In this document: piece after piece, positions 10,801-23,522 of the stretch
Layout: every line of letters begins with the position of its first letter
How positions within the stretch are numbered: position 1 is the stretch's first letter
Origin: Gymnorhina tibicen
Lineage: Eukaryota > Chordata > Aves > Passeriformes > Artamidae
Reading direction: 5' to 3'
DNA length: 64,000 bases
Assembly: GCA_013399875.1 (NCBI GenBank)
Contig: VXAZ01003270.1
Coordinates: forward strand, 923,452 to 987,451
Notes under the pieces: generated by a model
Databases searched by the model: none
What the model was told of the DNA's origin: nothing
The model's input: only the letters and a program-made list of their open reading frames with translations
Program-made: the position numbers and the translations under genes

Positions 10801-13449
10801 AAAAAGTGTGCTTCTGGTTTTATATTTGACACATTCTAAATTGCAAGACAACAGAGAGCTGAGTTGAAAGTCAAATGTGTTCTGAGCACATTCTGGAGTC
10901 TAAAGTGAAGAGGAATAGAGGCTAGCATAGAAAATAAATGGGATTTTTCAGAGGTAAAGATGGAAGGCAGGAAGTAACCTGGTGGAGAGGTTTGGGATCA
11001 GCTTTGTCATCAAAGCGTTCCTGTGAAAAGGACCAGACAGATACAGAGGTCTGGATGAACCCTACGAATGTCAAAGGAGAAAAAGCACCCTTTGAAGTAA
11101 AAAGGAGGACGTGGCATCTACCTCAACAGTATGAATAAACAATCTTCAGGCCCAAACTCCTCTCACATGAGGCTTCCTTGAGGATTATGTTTCATTTGGG
11201 TCCCTTTCAATATTCTCCCTCAGAATATTCTGTGATTCTTCCCCCAAAATGCAGTGCCACCCAAGCAGATGATGAAGCAAGTAGATCAAAGCAGGAGGAC
11301 CCAATGAGTCCTGCCTTTCCGGACGTACACATCCCCCAGTGAGCCCTAGGTAAGACTGCATCTTCTTCCTTTTGATTGTCACTTCACTATTTCATCATCA
11401 CTTTTCCCTCCAGCTTCCCTTACTCACAGCCTGGAAAAGTACCATTTTTGTGGGTTTTTTTCCCCATCTCTCCTTACATTTTGATACAATCATATTGTTC
11501 CCTTTTTTCCTTCTTCACCCCTTCAGAGGTTTCCAGAGCAGTTCTTCTAGACACTGTTAGGCTGCCTTTGTGCAATGATCTTTGTTTCCACACTGATGAA
11601 GGGAAACAGTGGTTCTGTGATTGCAGAATACGCTGTAAAACAGAAAAGTCCATTAAACCCCATTTAGGAAAATCAGAAAAGTAGAGCACAAGCCTCTGCT
11701 TAGGTCTACAACAGCCCTTGGGATTTTATGATCCACTGAAAATGAAAACAAACCCATTTGTTTTTAATATGGGATTTATGCTCTTTCCCTGCTCACCTCA
11801 GGGGAAGTTTGTGTCAGAATACAAATCTGAGCCCACCTTTCCCTGAGACCCATCTCTCCCTGGACCACTCTCCTTTAATGACTTACCCAAGGAAGAGTTT
11901 TTCATGTACATGGCTGTTGATTCCCTTGCCTTATCTGGGTTCTGCCAGATAAAAAATGAAACATTTAACAGCAGACATGGCAATAATTTAGACATGGCTG
12001 GGATTTATTTTAAAACAGAACTACTTCTTTGTTAAACATCACTTTGAAATCCTTGGGTTTTTGGGGTTTTTTTTGCTCTAAGTTTTACCTATCATATGCA
12101 TTTTTAACAACTAGAAATTGCTGTCTTTTTTAGCATATATAATTTAGATAACATGGGATAGCTTTGTTTTAACCAAACGCCCACCCAGACTATTACATAA
12201 TACACCAGGTTTCAGATAAATCCAATTTAAACTAGGCAACTTTAAAAAAAAATCCCAACAAAACCTGTCCTATTTTTTAACAGTAATTTTCCCCTGTATT
12301 ATTCAGGATATGATTCAATAAAATCTGTACAAAGCCAAAACGTGATAACTAGGGTGATGCAACACTTTTGTAACAACTAAGCTTATCCTAACTATACTTA
12401 AACACAAACAATTTTCTGCCTGAAAACTACATTTTTTAGGGCAGTTATAATTCTCCAGGCTTTCATTCAGAATAAATGTTAGGGACCATATCACAGTAAA
12501 TGCTTGAATAAATAAGCACAACTAGCACTAAAATATGAATATTATTCAGTCTAATTTCCTTTGATTTTGACATAACAAATTTTGAAAGTCACAAAGTAGA
12601 TCACAGTTGTGTGTCACCTGATTGCATCTAATATAAATCTAGATAAAAGGTTGTATCATTTTTAACATATCAACTTAGAATGCTTTTTGGCTGCTGACAC
12701 ATCAGCTAGATTGCAATGATCAATAAAAGCAAAGAAAATGCTGAGATATTAGAATCTTTACAATTCCCCTAGTCAATTTTTCACACAGTACTTAGTACCC
12801 AAGTTTTATGTCTAAACTTGCCTAGCTAAAAATGTAATTCATATGATAATGAAATGTCAAATAAGTCTTGAGTTAGAGATCCAGATATTTAAAGTATCTG
12901 ATTTCATTAGGAAGCCACTTCTTAAAGGTATAAGGAATGATCAGATGCTCTACTCATTTTCTGTCAACATTCAAACAGAAGTGTATTTGTTTAACTAGAA
13001 TTTAGCTTCCTCCTCATAAATCACTCTCCAAGAGCACTAACATCTCGTTACCGATTTACACTTACACATTATATTACCCTGTAATGAAGATGAAGCCTAT
13101 TAGAACAGACAGTTCACCACGAGTTCAGATGCTGAAGAAAAACAGTGATGGGAGGCCTGGAAGGAGGGAAAAAAGCCTGGTTCGCAGATGTTAGGCTTGT
13201 TGGTTTGGTGTCCTGCAAGACCTGGGCAAATTTGTATCAGACAAATTCTCTAATACACCTCTGGTTTTAGCCTGGAACCTGCCTGGAATGCAATCTGTGT
13301 TAAAACTGTCACGTGTTGCCAGAGGGAAAATTTGCCTTTTTGTACCTCAGAGTGGTAAATCAAATCAAGAAGACACATCTTTACCCCACTAGATACATGA
13401 AACACCTCAACAAATTTTATTTAGTTATAATTATTTTAGACTCTGGAGG

Positions 13450-13463
13450 AAAAAAAAAAAAAA
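13450..13463. repeat. Poly-A tract
   Basis: Fourteen consecutive A bases with no recognisable retroposon upstream. Confidence 0.9.
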
Positions 13464-15177
13464 GGATGAGGTAGTTTTGCTCAAAATAAGAAAGGTGCTG
13501 GTACAGCATTTAACCCCACAACACTCTGGTTTCCAGCACAGAATGCATAAAACATTTCACAACACCTATGCAGCCACAATGAGAATTTAGCATTGTGACA
13601 AATACTGCTACAAAATGTAAGTTCAGTGACAACAACAACAGTGTAGAGAAAAATTGACACATCCAGAGGAATTGTAACCAGACACTTGCAGCTTACAGGA
13701 GTCCCTTCAGCTATTAATAGTGAGAATGAGAACATGAACTGAGATATGGTTTCAATCCAAAGAAGAAGAAACTATAAGAAAAGGAATGTCTCATAAGTAA
13801 GTATGTGGGAACCAGTTTAGACTATCCCCTTAATGCTGGAAGTTATAGAAATTACTGAGCTGAGTTTGCTTTGCTTTGCATTGACACCTGAGGCTGCAGC
13901 CAGGGTGGCACTGATGTGTCCTAAATGCAAACATGTTCAGAATACTTCTGACAATTAAATGGACATCTTGTAGCCTCACATCTAGTGTTTTCTCTGGGTG
14001 TTATCCAATACACTTTTCTTTGAACTCCTGCAAGCTGACATCATGGTTATAATCACAGAATCTTTTCAATCCCAAAGTCCCAAAACATTTCAGAGAAGTA
14101 GCTGATGAGAATTATGAAGTCTGAGCTCGGAGGTTCTGCTGTGCTGGTGTCATAACCCACAATACTGTACTTTTTCCTTTTTTTTTAATAATCACATCCA
14201 AGCAATGACAGGGGGTCATTTGATTCATCACCTACATTCTTCCAAGAAGAAGACTATTCAGAGTAAAGTCCCTAATTTTAGGCAATCACCTTCTGATATG
14301 TTAGTCAGTCTCTGGTGCCTCTGTGGGATGGTGTATTTACAAGTCCTACATGATACATGAGAAAACAAATCCTCTTACAAAACTGACTGGAAAACACACA
14401 AACCCTCCCATGTCCAAAAGCAAGTGAATTATGCATAGCATAATGCCTTTCCTTAGGCTAAAATATTTTCACTGCAAAGACATAGATTATGATAGCAATG
14501 CTGACCACATTAAATGTCATCTAATTTTAGCATCAAGAAACCAATGCGCATGTTATAAAATGGTCACTCTTCATCTACTGGTTTTTGCTAACAGTCGTGG
14601 AAGGTTTTGCTTTGCCCATCAAAATAGAGTTTGCATTTAGTGAGAAAAGTAATTCTTTCACCTGGAAGGTAATTTGATAACCACTAACTCACAAGAAATA
14701 GAAAGATCTCAAGAGCTTAAAATTTCTAAAGTAATTAGGAATCTTTCATTTAGAGAACTTATTCTTTGCCCCCAGCAAACAGAATTGAACCCTCATTCAC
14801 TTTTCAGCTAATTAGAAATCATCACCAAGCTTCTAAGTAATATGATGCTCTTTCTTTTGGATTCTTTGTATATCCATCCTAATTAGCACTGGCACGGAAA
14901 AGCACAGAAACAATTGACACTCCCACTAAGGAATTTTCAGCCCAGCTTGGTGTAAAACAGGCATTTCCCTAGCATATACTTTTCCAGGGAGGACAGATGC
15001 AGACATCCATTCTGGATGCGGGTCTCCTGTGATTTCCAGACCTCCTTGTTGCAGAAAAGTGTTTGGCATTACAGAAATTGGCTGACTGTCCATATTCTAT
15101 TGATGCCTTAGGTTTTAACTTTTATGTTTTTCAAATCCTGTATCGCCTAGTGTGTAACTCTGAAGTTCCTTATAGCT

Positions 15178-15540
15178 TGTTAGCTGCTGTCTTAGGCCAG
15201 ATAGACACAACAAAGCTTCGCTGAGCTTGCTGTTCAAGGACACTCAGACTGTCCCAGGCCCAAAGGTGTAAACTGGGGCCTCTAGAGAGGTGGAGAAATT
15301 GAAGAAATTACATCATAAGCTGAAGTTTTAATTGGCAAATTTATGCTGATATGCAAATGACCCAAACCTGTAAAAGTGTGAAGAACTCGTGACTCATGGT
15401 CCATCTTGGGGTCCATTCTGGAAGTAGCCTCTGGCTCCCCAGGGTGTACCTTTGGAGGCCTTTCAAATAAATACCTACCTTTATTCCCTTACTCCTGGCT
15501 AGTCTCTGTTTCTAGGTAGCCACTCAAGGCATCACTATCA
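15178..15540 (+). mobile_element. Endogenous retrovirus LTR, near complete, plus orientation
   Basis: It begins tgttagctgctgtcttaggcc and contains gactgtcccaggcccaaagg, tttatgctgatatgcaaatg (an octamer-like atgcaaat enhancer motif at about 15350), and tcaaataaatacctac carrying the AATAAA polyadenylation signal at about 15465. It then has a short U5 and ends ...cactcaaggcatcactatca. Length about 363 bases with 5' TG and 3' CA. I recognise the family as an avian ERV LTR but do not name it. It is immediately followed by a possible primer-binding site, which would make it a 5' LTR whose internal region has decayed or been lost. The alternative 3' end is 15534 (...ggcatca). No convincing target-site duplication is seen. 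Confidence 0.8.
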
Positions 15541-15556
15541 TCTGCTCCGAACAGGG
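15541..15556 (+). other. Possible retroviral primer-binding site remnant (tRNA-Lys type)
   Basis: The last ten bases, ccgaacaggg, are identical to the core of the lysine-tRNA primer-binding site known from many retroviruses. They lie directly after a CA-terminated LTR, where the site is expected. The first six bases match poorly. The ten-base match could be chance, but its position makes it notable. Confidence 0.4.
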
Positions 15557-16147
15557 TTAATACCACAGAGATAGGAAAGAAAAAGGTAAAAAAATTTTAA
15601 AAAACAGCCAGTCTTTATTATTGCACCTTGCTCCAGTTGTGTACGGATCAAAGGGGATAAACATGCAGGCTGTAACACCATTTGTTCACAGGCAGTGCAA
15701 ACACTACTGATATGGCACCGTCTGATCTGCAGCATTCCATCTGCCAGCTGCAAGAACGAAAAAGGGAGAGCAATTAAGAATATTAATCAGGGCTTGAAGT
15801 GCTGCAAGATTCATGATTCACATGAAGAAAGACCATGATATATCAGAAGATAATGTGTTTATTTAAAATAAAATAGAAGCATGATTTCTTTAGTCCTGCA
15901 TATTTAATGCAGTACATTTTTTTCCCCTGACTGCACTGAACCTTTCCCCAGATCTTTTGCACTCACTTTGAATAGTCAAGCACTTAGCTCGATCTATCTC
16001 AGTCTAATTCAAGCTGCTGATTACTGATTATTTAGAAGCACTGAGTTAACATTAGAGTAGCAGCAGCTAGATTATTTCCCCAGTGATCCTTATTCTGGTA
16101 TTTAATAATGTCATTTCATCCATTCCAAGCAGACTTTTCTACTAACC

Positions 16148-16174
16148 AAAAAAAAAAAAAAATCAAAAAAAAAA
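16148..16174. repeat. A-rich simple repeat
   Basis: Two A runs separated by tc. Confidence 0.85.
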
Positions 16175-18984
16175 GGAACCATTTCTATTAGATATCTGGG
16201 TAAATGCACGAAGTATAACTGAGATTTTAATCCTTGCTGTGAAATTGCATGGGAATATTAGCAAAACCAATCTACAAGTTTCATAGAGAAAAATATCTTT
16301 TCTGTACAGCAGAGGTATTTTTATAAAGAATTTTAGCTTCTGCTGAGGACTTATCTCCCCATGGAAAAGTGAAGAACAACACTGTAAAGACACTTAAAGT
16401 GCTTAAACATGCAGATTGGTGCCCACTGAGATTTCATAAATCCTTAATAGAAATAGAAACCACAGTTTAAAATCTAAAGAAATAAAAAAATCTATTCAGA
16501 AATCCATCCAAGCAAACCATCTTTCTGTTTGTACGAAAAGCCCCAGAAACAAAATCTTTTTTATTGCTGCTTGCCAGGCGATATGGCCTCCTTGGTTAGA
16601 CTGGCGCTTGGGACACAGCAGGCACCACCAAAGCAGGGCTGACCTGCACACGTGGACCACATCCCTAAGCCGGACAAAAGACAGGCTCAGTGCAATCTGT
16701 CCTGGCCAGCAGTCTGCCTCCAGATCAGCACCACCCCTTGTACATATCAGGGAATTGGAGGAAGTGTTTGTTGTGGATAACAAACCCAGGTCACTCATGG
16801 ACTTTATCTGCTGCTCCTCGGAAAGCTGACCTCCAGAGAAAAGCAGCAATATCCACAGCTAGGGAACCAAAAAGTACCTCAAACTGACTAGGATACTTAT
16901 TGCAGCTATTCCACTTCAAAATTAAGATCAGATTCCTGAGCTGAAGGTCCACATTATTGTGATTCAGTCTCTTCTCCAGAAATGAGCAGGCCTCAAGATT
17001 TTAAAACATCAGGTATTTAAAGAAGTCTCCATTTGGAGCATAAAATGAGAAAAATTATTTTATGCATTTTATAAGGTAGGGTTTTTTGATTTTTCCCCTG
17101 GATTTTAGGTCACACAACAGTTTGCACCTGTCAGGACAAATTAAGACAATGATGTGTGTAATTTTCACGTAAAAAGAAATTTCCTAGCTTTGAAGTAGGC
17201 AAAAAAGAGCCTTTAGGAAGTTAAAGAGCCTCAGAGGCCTTTAAAAGGATTAACCTATGAAGAGTGCTAGCAAGCACTGCAGTAGAAGTTTGACAACCCT
17301 AGGCTGCCTTTGAAAACCATCCAAACAGAGGCTTTAAATGATTTGGAATCATTTAAAGAAGGTCTGCATGCCATTTTTAGCAATAAAATAAGAACCACGG
17401 CACTTGATATCTTCTGTCATTAAAAGCTGGAGTATAACATTAAGCAGGTTGGAAGCAGATGGCACACTAAAACTGAATGTGTAGGTGAAAAAAAAAAAGT
17501 AGGGCTAGCTGGAGAAAAGCACATAGAATTACAACCATTTGTGAGAAGACAACATGCCAGTGGGAAAAAAATACAGAGTACAGTACGCATTTATATGTGC
17601 CAGTTTCAAAAATGATCAGAGCTTTTGCAAGAATGCATGAAGTTTAACTCTACAAAATACAAGGGACAGGCTGGGTATGATGACTGCCTTATTCAAGTTT
17701 TCCTGTTAGGAAGGGTTGAGCACCTGCATGGCCTGTTCTTTGCTCAAAGCAAGAAAACCAACATCAAAGCAACGTTTCTCCTTTTTACTGAAATACACAT
17801 ATAAGGGACAACTCTTTGGAAAAGTTCAGTAAAGACAGAACAAGTAACAAACTTGATACCAAAATTCTTCAGTGCTGGACTATCTGAAAAAAAAATCTTC
17901 ATTTTAACTTCTCTGGTCACATTTTGTTTGCTGCACTTCCCACCACTGACTATCTCATAGCCTCCAATACAGGTCTGTATTAACCCCTTCTTCAAGCACA
18001 GAAAAGATCTCAGAAGTTAAATCATTGCATGTGCTCAACAAGAAGCTGTGTTCAGATGGTTGACCTTCATCTTCTGCCCTTCATCAGTCACAAACTTCCC
18101 TCCCCAACACCAGTAGTGTCCAGAGTTTTCATAGTTTAAAACCATAGGGCTGAGCACACCAAAGTAAAAATCCTGAATGCATATTTAGAACAAACTTCTG
18201 CTCCGAAATACTTAGGGGGCACCTCAGAGGAATGTCACTCCCTGTCCCACAGAGTGGTCCCCTGGGGTTGAAGGCACAGGGCTGAGGCTGAGGGGATAGT
18301 TTCTGTTCATGCCATATGGTCTAGAGCAAGTAATACAGAACAGCCTGTGCTCTCTAAAATCATGGGGAGGCTGTCTGTCATGTAAATTTTCACATCACGT
18401 TCCTCAGTTCGGAAAGTCCCACGTGATATTCAATAACTCCCATGGAGAAATCTCCATTTCTATACCCATGTATATGCACATGGAGTAACTTGGGGATACA
18501 AGTTACTGCAATTGAAAGCAAAATCCACCTTAATTGTTGAGCACAGAACAATGGCAACAAACTCCCATTTAGGAATTTAATCTTAGTAGGTCCTTATGTT
18601 TTGAATGCCTTTATTTTCTTATTTCCCTACGGCTGTTTTGGGTTTTCCTCTTAAAGAGGTTGCAGGAGTACAAGAGGATACAGATCTAACAAGCTTCGAT
18701 TAGAGAATATCCTGACTTCCCAGCTGCAGACAGGCACCTTAATGGTAGTCTGAGATAGGAGGAATTTCTTATGCCACGATCAAGATCTTTTCTGTCAGTA
18801 GCTTTCATAGTGCTGTCAGATTAGAGTCCCCCTCATTAACTGTCAGCCACTGTCTGTTTTTCAGTGGAAGAGAGAAGGAGGGAATAATAATCCTCATATA
18901 TACTGGATGGCCTGTAGGAGAAAAATGTCACTTAATGACATTTGTAGAGCAGATAATACCAGGCAAAATAAAGGGCAGGAATTA

Positions 18985-19020
18985 TTTTTTTTCTTTTTTC
19001 TTTTTTCTTTTTTTTTCCTC
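18985..19020. repeat. Polypyrimidine (TTTTTTC)n-like tract
   Basis: About 36 bases of T with regularly spaced single C. It could be the reversed A-rich tail of an old retroposon, but no body is recognisable downstream. Confidence 0.85.
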
Positions 19021-20666
19021 CAGAGCTCCTAGAAGAAATGTTTGTTACTGTTCTCTCTGAAATTGGCTTTGCAGGTGACTTGGAGGTTTTATTTCAGAAA
19101 TTACTCGTAGATCACTGAAGGGATAAAAGAGTCCCTTTTGCAGTCCCAAGCACACTAGAATATCTTCCTTTGCACTCTGTGACCAACAGCAGCTTTCTTT
19201 CATCCTCAGGCAATGGACAAATTAAAAGACAATCCTGGTCCTTGTGTTTTCTCTCCAATCACCGTGCACAGGCTTGCTCTCAGCTGTGTCAGACTTTGCC
19301 ATTACTGCACCTCAGTTGCTTTTCTCTAGAAGTAGGGAGAAAGAGAATTGTCTAAAGGGTTTTGTCATTCAGGGGATGTTTTTCTTTCCCTCAAGAAAGT
19401 TCTAAGCCCCAGCTGGCAAAATTTGAAATTAGTGTATCCCTTGCACCCTGGCAGAAGCACAAGATACCTCTGGCCCTTCAAGAACAGGTGTTTCCTCCTT
19501 CCAGGTTTTATTTCCACCACGGAATTCTTGTGTTCCTCTGCCTCAGAAAATAACTAGAAACACAAAATTAAAATTTAAAGAAAATTACAGAAGAGTAGAA
19601 GCAAACTGAATAGGCACAACATCTTTAAAACAATACACAGACAGCATCTATTATTGAATATTTCAATGACTTTATCTTTTAGGATAGCTGAGAAGGCTTA
19701 GAGATTTCCACCTCCCCTCTCCACTCAGCATATGGACAGCTCTAATACTCAAGAAAAAGACGTGCAAAGGCCACAGCCAACATCATGGCTTTCTAAAGTC
19801 ACCTTCACTGATTCTACCTAGCCTGACAGTAGAGGTAGAGAGGACAGCTGGGAAGGATAAGAGCAGCAGCCAAAGTCTCAAGAGAAGTCACTACATTCCT
19901 AAATCAGAGCTTAAGAAGATTCCAGTTAAAGATGCAAGGAATAAAGTTAGACAAACGATCATCTTCAGTGGCAAATTCTATGCTGCATCTTTCTTCATTG
20001 TTCTTGCCAGCAAACTAACTGGTAATGTGCCTGCTGTGGTCTGAAAAAGCCTTGCTATTTTGCACATGGGGTCCAGTTGTCATACGGGTAGCAGCTTTTT
20101 GCTATGTCGATATTCAAAGGCTTTGCAAAAACAGGTGTTGCTATTTATCTTTACAAGTCAGGCCTTAAATGTAAGCTCTTTTAGCCAACAGTCTCAAGAT
20201 AACACGAAATAGATTTTTCTCCTTTTTCTTTTCTTAGCTTGGGCAGCACTTATTCTTTTTTTCCCTCAGCAGTGCTGTCTGAAGCATCGTTCACCCTCGT
20301 TTTTATCTCCGTGTGAAATCTGCCCAAGACATACAAGCTCCCAAATCACAGCAGAAATCATCTGCGTTCATGCAAGAGCAGGGAGAACATGAGGCACATC
20401 ACTGGCATTTCTTACAATCAGCTTCACTCACTTCCTTTGCTCTCATACATGCACACAACTCTAGGCTATATCACAGAAAGCCTAACCATGGCTGCTCAAT
20501 GAACTAGGGGGTAAAAACCTCTCATGACACTTTTCAAGGTTGTAGAAAAATTCCTAAATTACTAGGAATCATGCTTAGAGCAAGGGAAGGGGGAAAAAAC
20601 CCTACAACCTGTAATATCTTCAGTCTTAGATTACATGGGAAAATAGCCTAATGGACCTCAAACTAA

Positions 20667-20738
20667 GAGGAAAGAAAAGGAAAATACAGATGAAGTCACA
20701 TGAGAGGAAAGAAAAGAAAAATACAGATGAAGTCCACC
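20667..20738. repeat. 36-bp tandem duplication
   Basis: The unit starting gaggaaagaaaag at 20667 repeats at 20703. Both copies contain aaaatacagatgaagtc (second copy with one extra difference) and differ at only a few positions. The copies are adjacent with no spacer. Confidence 0.9.
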
Positions 20739-22931
20739 TTGTAGCTTACTGCCTTGCACGTTGTCCACTTGTTATGTTGCAGTGTGCTCAGATAAACAAC
20801 AGGAAGTCCGACAGTCAAGAGCTGTGGCTGTGACAGACAAAACCAACACTGTACATGCTTAGAATTATTTCTAAAGTTGTTGGTTACACCACACTCCTGC
20901 TGCTGGACCAGCCTAAGTACCATGGGGCTGTGAGTGCAGGGATTAAAGATAGCCATGGAGGTGGTTCATCCATGAAGGACGAAGCAAGCCCACCATGGTG
21001 CTTGTTCCTGGACAGTAATGACCTGAGGATTTTGCCACAAGACAGACGTCTAGCAGTTTGTCACCTGAAACAGACCTGACCTTGGAGTCAATGCAATACA
21101 GAAATAGTTTCATGGTTTTCAGTTAGTTCTCGGTATCTGTTTTTAAATGTAGTAATCTCTTTTTTAATACTCTTGTAATATATTCCTGCCATGTCTGTAC
21201 TTCCATATATTTCTGTTGTTGAAAGCAACTGCCCATTAACTGGCAAATAACAAAGCATTACATTCCTTCTCCTAGCAGTATTTGAAAACAGCCCTTGTGC
21301 CTTTCTCTGAAATTTTATACGTAAGTTTCATGGGTACCACAAGAGAAGGGAACATCTTTCTCACTCAGCAGCATGGGCCTGGTAGGTAACACCACGTGTC
21401 AGCTAAGAAGACAAGTTTTCCACTGACAAGTATTCGCCAGTGATGGACAAAAGGCAAACTGGAGCCTTGTGGAACCCGAAGACCCTCCTGTGAGTTTGCA
21501 ACAGTTATCTGAACCATCATTTTTCTTCCCTTTAGCAGGAAGGAGAATGTCATCTATTAATATACCCTTGATGGTGGCAAGACCAGCCCCCAGTAATACA
21601 CACAGGAAGGAAGAGGCACTCACTTGGGCAGCATTCCTGTACTTCAGCATGGGAAAAGATGCTCTGGACCATAAATAGACTCTTAATTGCCATAAATGTA
21701 CAGCCAGAAAGATTGTGAGGGAAAATTCCTTGAACTCCCTCCAATCGAGATACTATAGTGAGTTCATTATGGAAAAAAAACAAATTCAGTCTTCGTGCCT
21801 TGAGAAAATAGAAGCTTAGCACCTTTGACCACTGATAATCTTCTGGAAAAAATTCTGGAGACCTTAAGGAATCTAAAATACATCAAACTGAGGAGCAATT
21901 CTGAGGGCACCGAAAGACAGATTTATTTGTCAAAGTGAGTTTTAGAACCTTTAAAATTTAAACAGCATTTTTTCCCATAGTAGTTGTAAGATGAACAAAT
22001 CAGGGGCTCAAGATAAAATGATATCTTGGAAAACAAACTCTGTTCTTATTAAGAGTCAGCAATTGTGACTATCAAGTTATCCAAATTTAAAAATACGATT
22101 GTAAAGATGTGTTACTTTTGCCTTTGAGAAATCAAAAACAAAAAAATAAAGGGCTATTGTAGAAATGTTAACAGATAACAGAAAACAGGAGTGCTGTAAA
22201 TCAAGTGACACATCATAAATCTAAGAAGACAATTTACGAAAGCCTTGCTAAAAATCAGTGTGTCATTCCTTTCATTTCAATGTCACCGTTACCCTGCAAA
22301 TATAGAACACTTAGAGATAATATTTTCAGCAAGAAAAAAAATTGTGGCCTCAGAACGTTACTAAGAAAAAATGACAAATTGGATAGAATTAGGTTGAGGG
22401 GGAAAATAAACTCTGGAGGGCAAAACCTATGCAAGCTTGTAATAAAAACATGCAAGTCTCACGAACTGCGCTAGAGCTGAACCCTCACTTTACAATATCA
22501 GTGGTGCTACAGCTGAATGCCATGCTTCTGCGTTAGCCCAAATAAGAGATTTCTCTCATTTTACTCTCTAGGTTGGTTCCAGTAAAAGAAAATAGCACAG
22601 GCCTTGATTGAACCCACTTTGGGAGTGTGGATTTCAGAGAAACCTAGACTCTGTGCCACATGAATGATGTATTCCTCACTGTGCGCATCCCACCACACTG
22701 GTCTCTCCACGCTCAGAGTCCCTTTTAGATCTAAACTTCCACATTGATTTACTTATGTTGAAAGAGTTGCAGTGCTCTGGTTCAATCCTTCTGAACAAAC
22801 ATATAATGAGCAATGTTTTTCACAAAACTTGCTACAACTCCTATGACCATCTGAAAACTGATTTACAATATCACAGATTGGGCAACATAATCGCGGTAGC
22901 TAAAGATAATAAATAATTATTGTTGCCATCT

Positions 22932-22971
22932 GGACGCTTTGAGAAGCGTCCTTCTGAAGTTTGCGCTTCAG
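22932..22971. other. Two adjacent short hairpins
   Basis: ggacgctt (22932-22939) pairs perfectly with aagcgtcc (22944-22951) across a 4-base loop. ctgaag (22954-22959) pairs with cttcag (22966-22971) across a 6-base loop. The stems can also exchange partners, because gaagcg (22943-22948) can pair with cgcttc (22964-22969). No run of T follows that would suggest a polymerase III terminator. The function is unknown. Confidence 0.6.
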
Positions 22972-23261
22972 TTTCTACTGGAATAGAGCTGGTACAAAAG
23001 CAAAGAACAACAAGAAGTTAAATTTACATTAACAGAAGAATAGTTGCTAATTCGTAATCTACAAGGGGAAGCACTGACATTAATTTAAATGCAATTTACA
23101 CAGAAATATTCATGAAATTTTGTAGCTATTTTTCAGCTTGTCAAGCATATTGATGCAGCAGAATGGTTTCCTGATTATCAGTACTTTTACTTTCAGCAGT
23201 ATACATCACATCAACTGAGAGCCAAAGGTTTGTTTTGATACCTTTTCCCTACCTCTAGGAA

Positions 23262-23522
23262 TCCGGTTATCCTTAAAGCCGACAGTCGCAGTGTGTATTT
23301 AGTGTGCTTCCCTGCATTGCTGCACTCACTGTGGTTTGCAGGATAGGCTGATAACATCGCGGGAAATGTTTAGACCACCTTTAGCACTGTGCTGCCCCCA
23401 GGCATGGCAGGGGAGGGCTCAGCTCTGCCCTGATGCGCAGCGCTGAGCAGCAGCCCGCTGCTATTAGTCACACGCTGCAGCACGGGCGAGCAGAGACAAG
23501 CGCTGGGGGATGACAGCTTCGG
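23262..23522. promoter_or_regulatory. CpG-rich patch, possible regulatory element or small CpG island
   Basis: About 13 CpG dinucleotides fall within some 260 bases, including tcgcggg, gcgcagcgctg, acgggcgag and agcgctggg. The surrounding kilobases have almost none. GC content is clearly raised from about 23390. There is no TATA box at an obvious distance, and I cannot show a transcript. A distal enhancer, an alternative promoter or a decayed GC-rich repeat are all possible. Confidence 0.35.

Larger units (their letters stand above)
7693..15177. other. Long unique stretch, no gene recognised
   Basis: About 7.5 kb of AT-rich sequence without a recognisable interspersed repeat. It holds simple tracts: an (AAAAT)n run at 7839-7857 and a poly-A at 13450-13463. 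Several open frames of 100-133 codons at 8877-9816 overlap each other on both strands, as expected of a moderately GC-rich patch rather than a gene. The aatcacagaatc string at 14051 resembles a CR1 terminus, but the flanks do not support one. Confidence 0.55.

Noticed and set aside
14045..14100. aatcacagaatc near a possible CR1 terminus
   Set aside because: The following bases do not continue into CR1 3' sequence, so it was not annotated.
16496..16849. Minus-strand 117-codon frame
   Set aside because: Two plus-strand frames overlap it. It has no recognisable domain, and local GC richness reduces stop codons.
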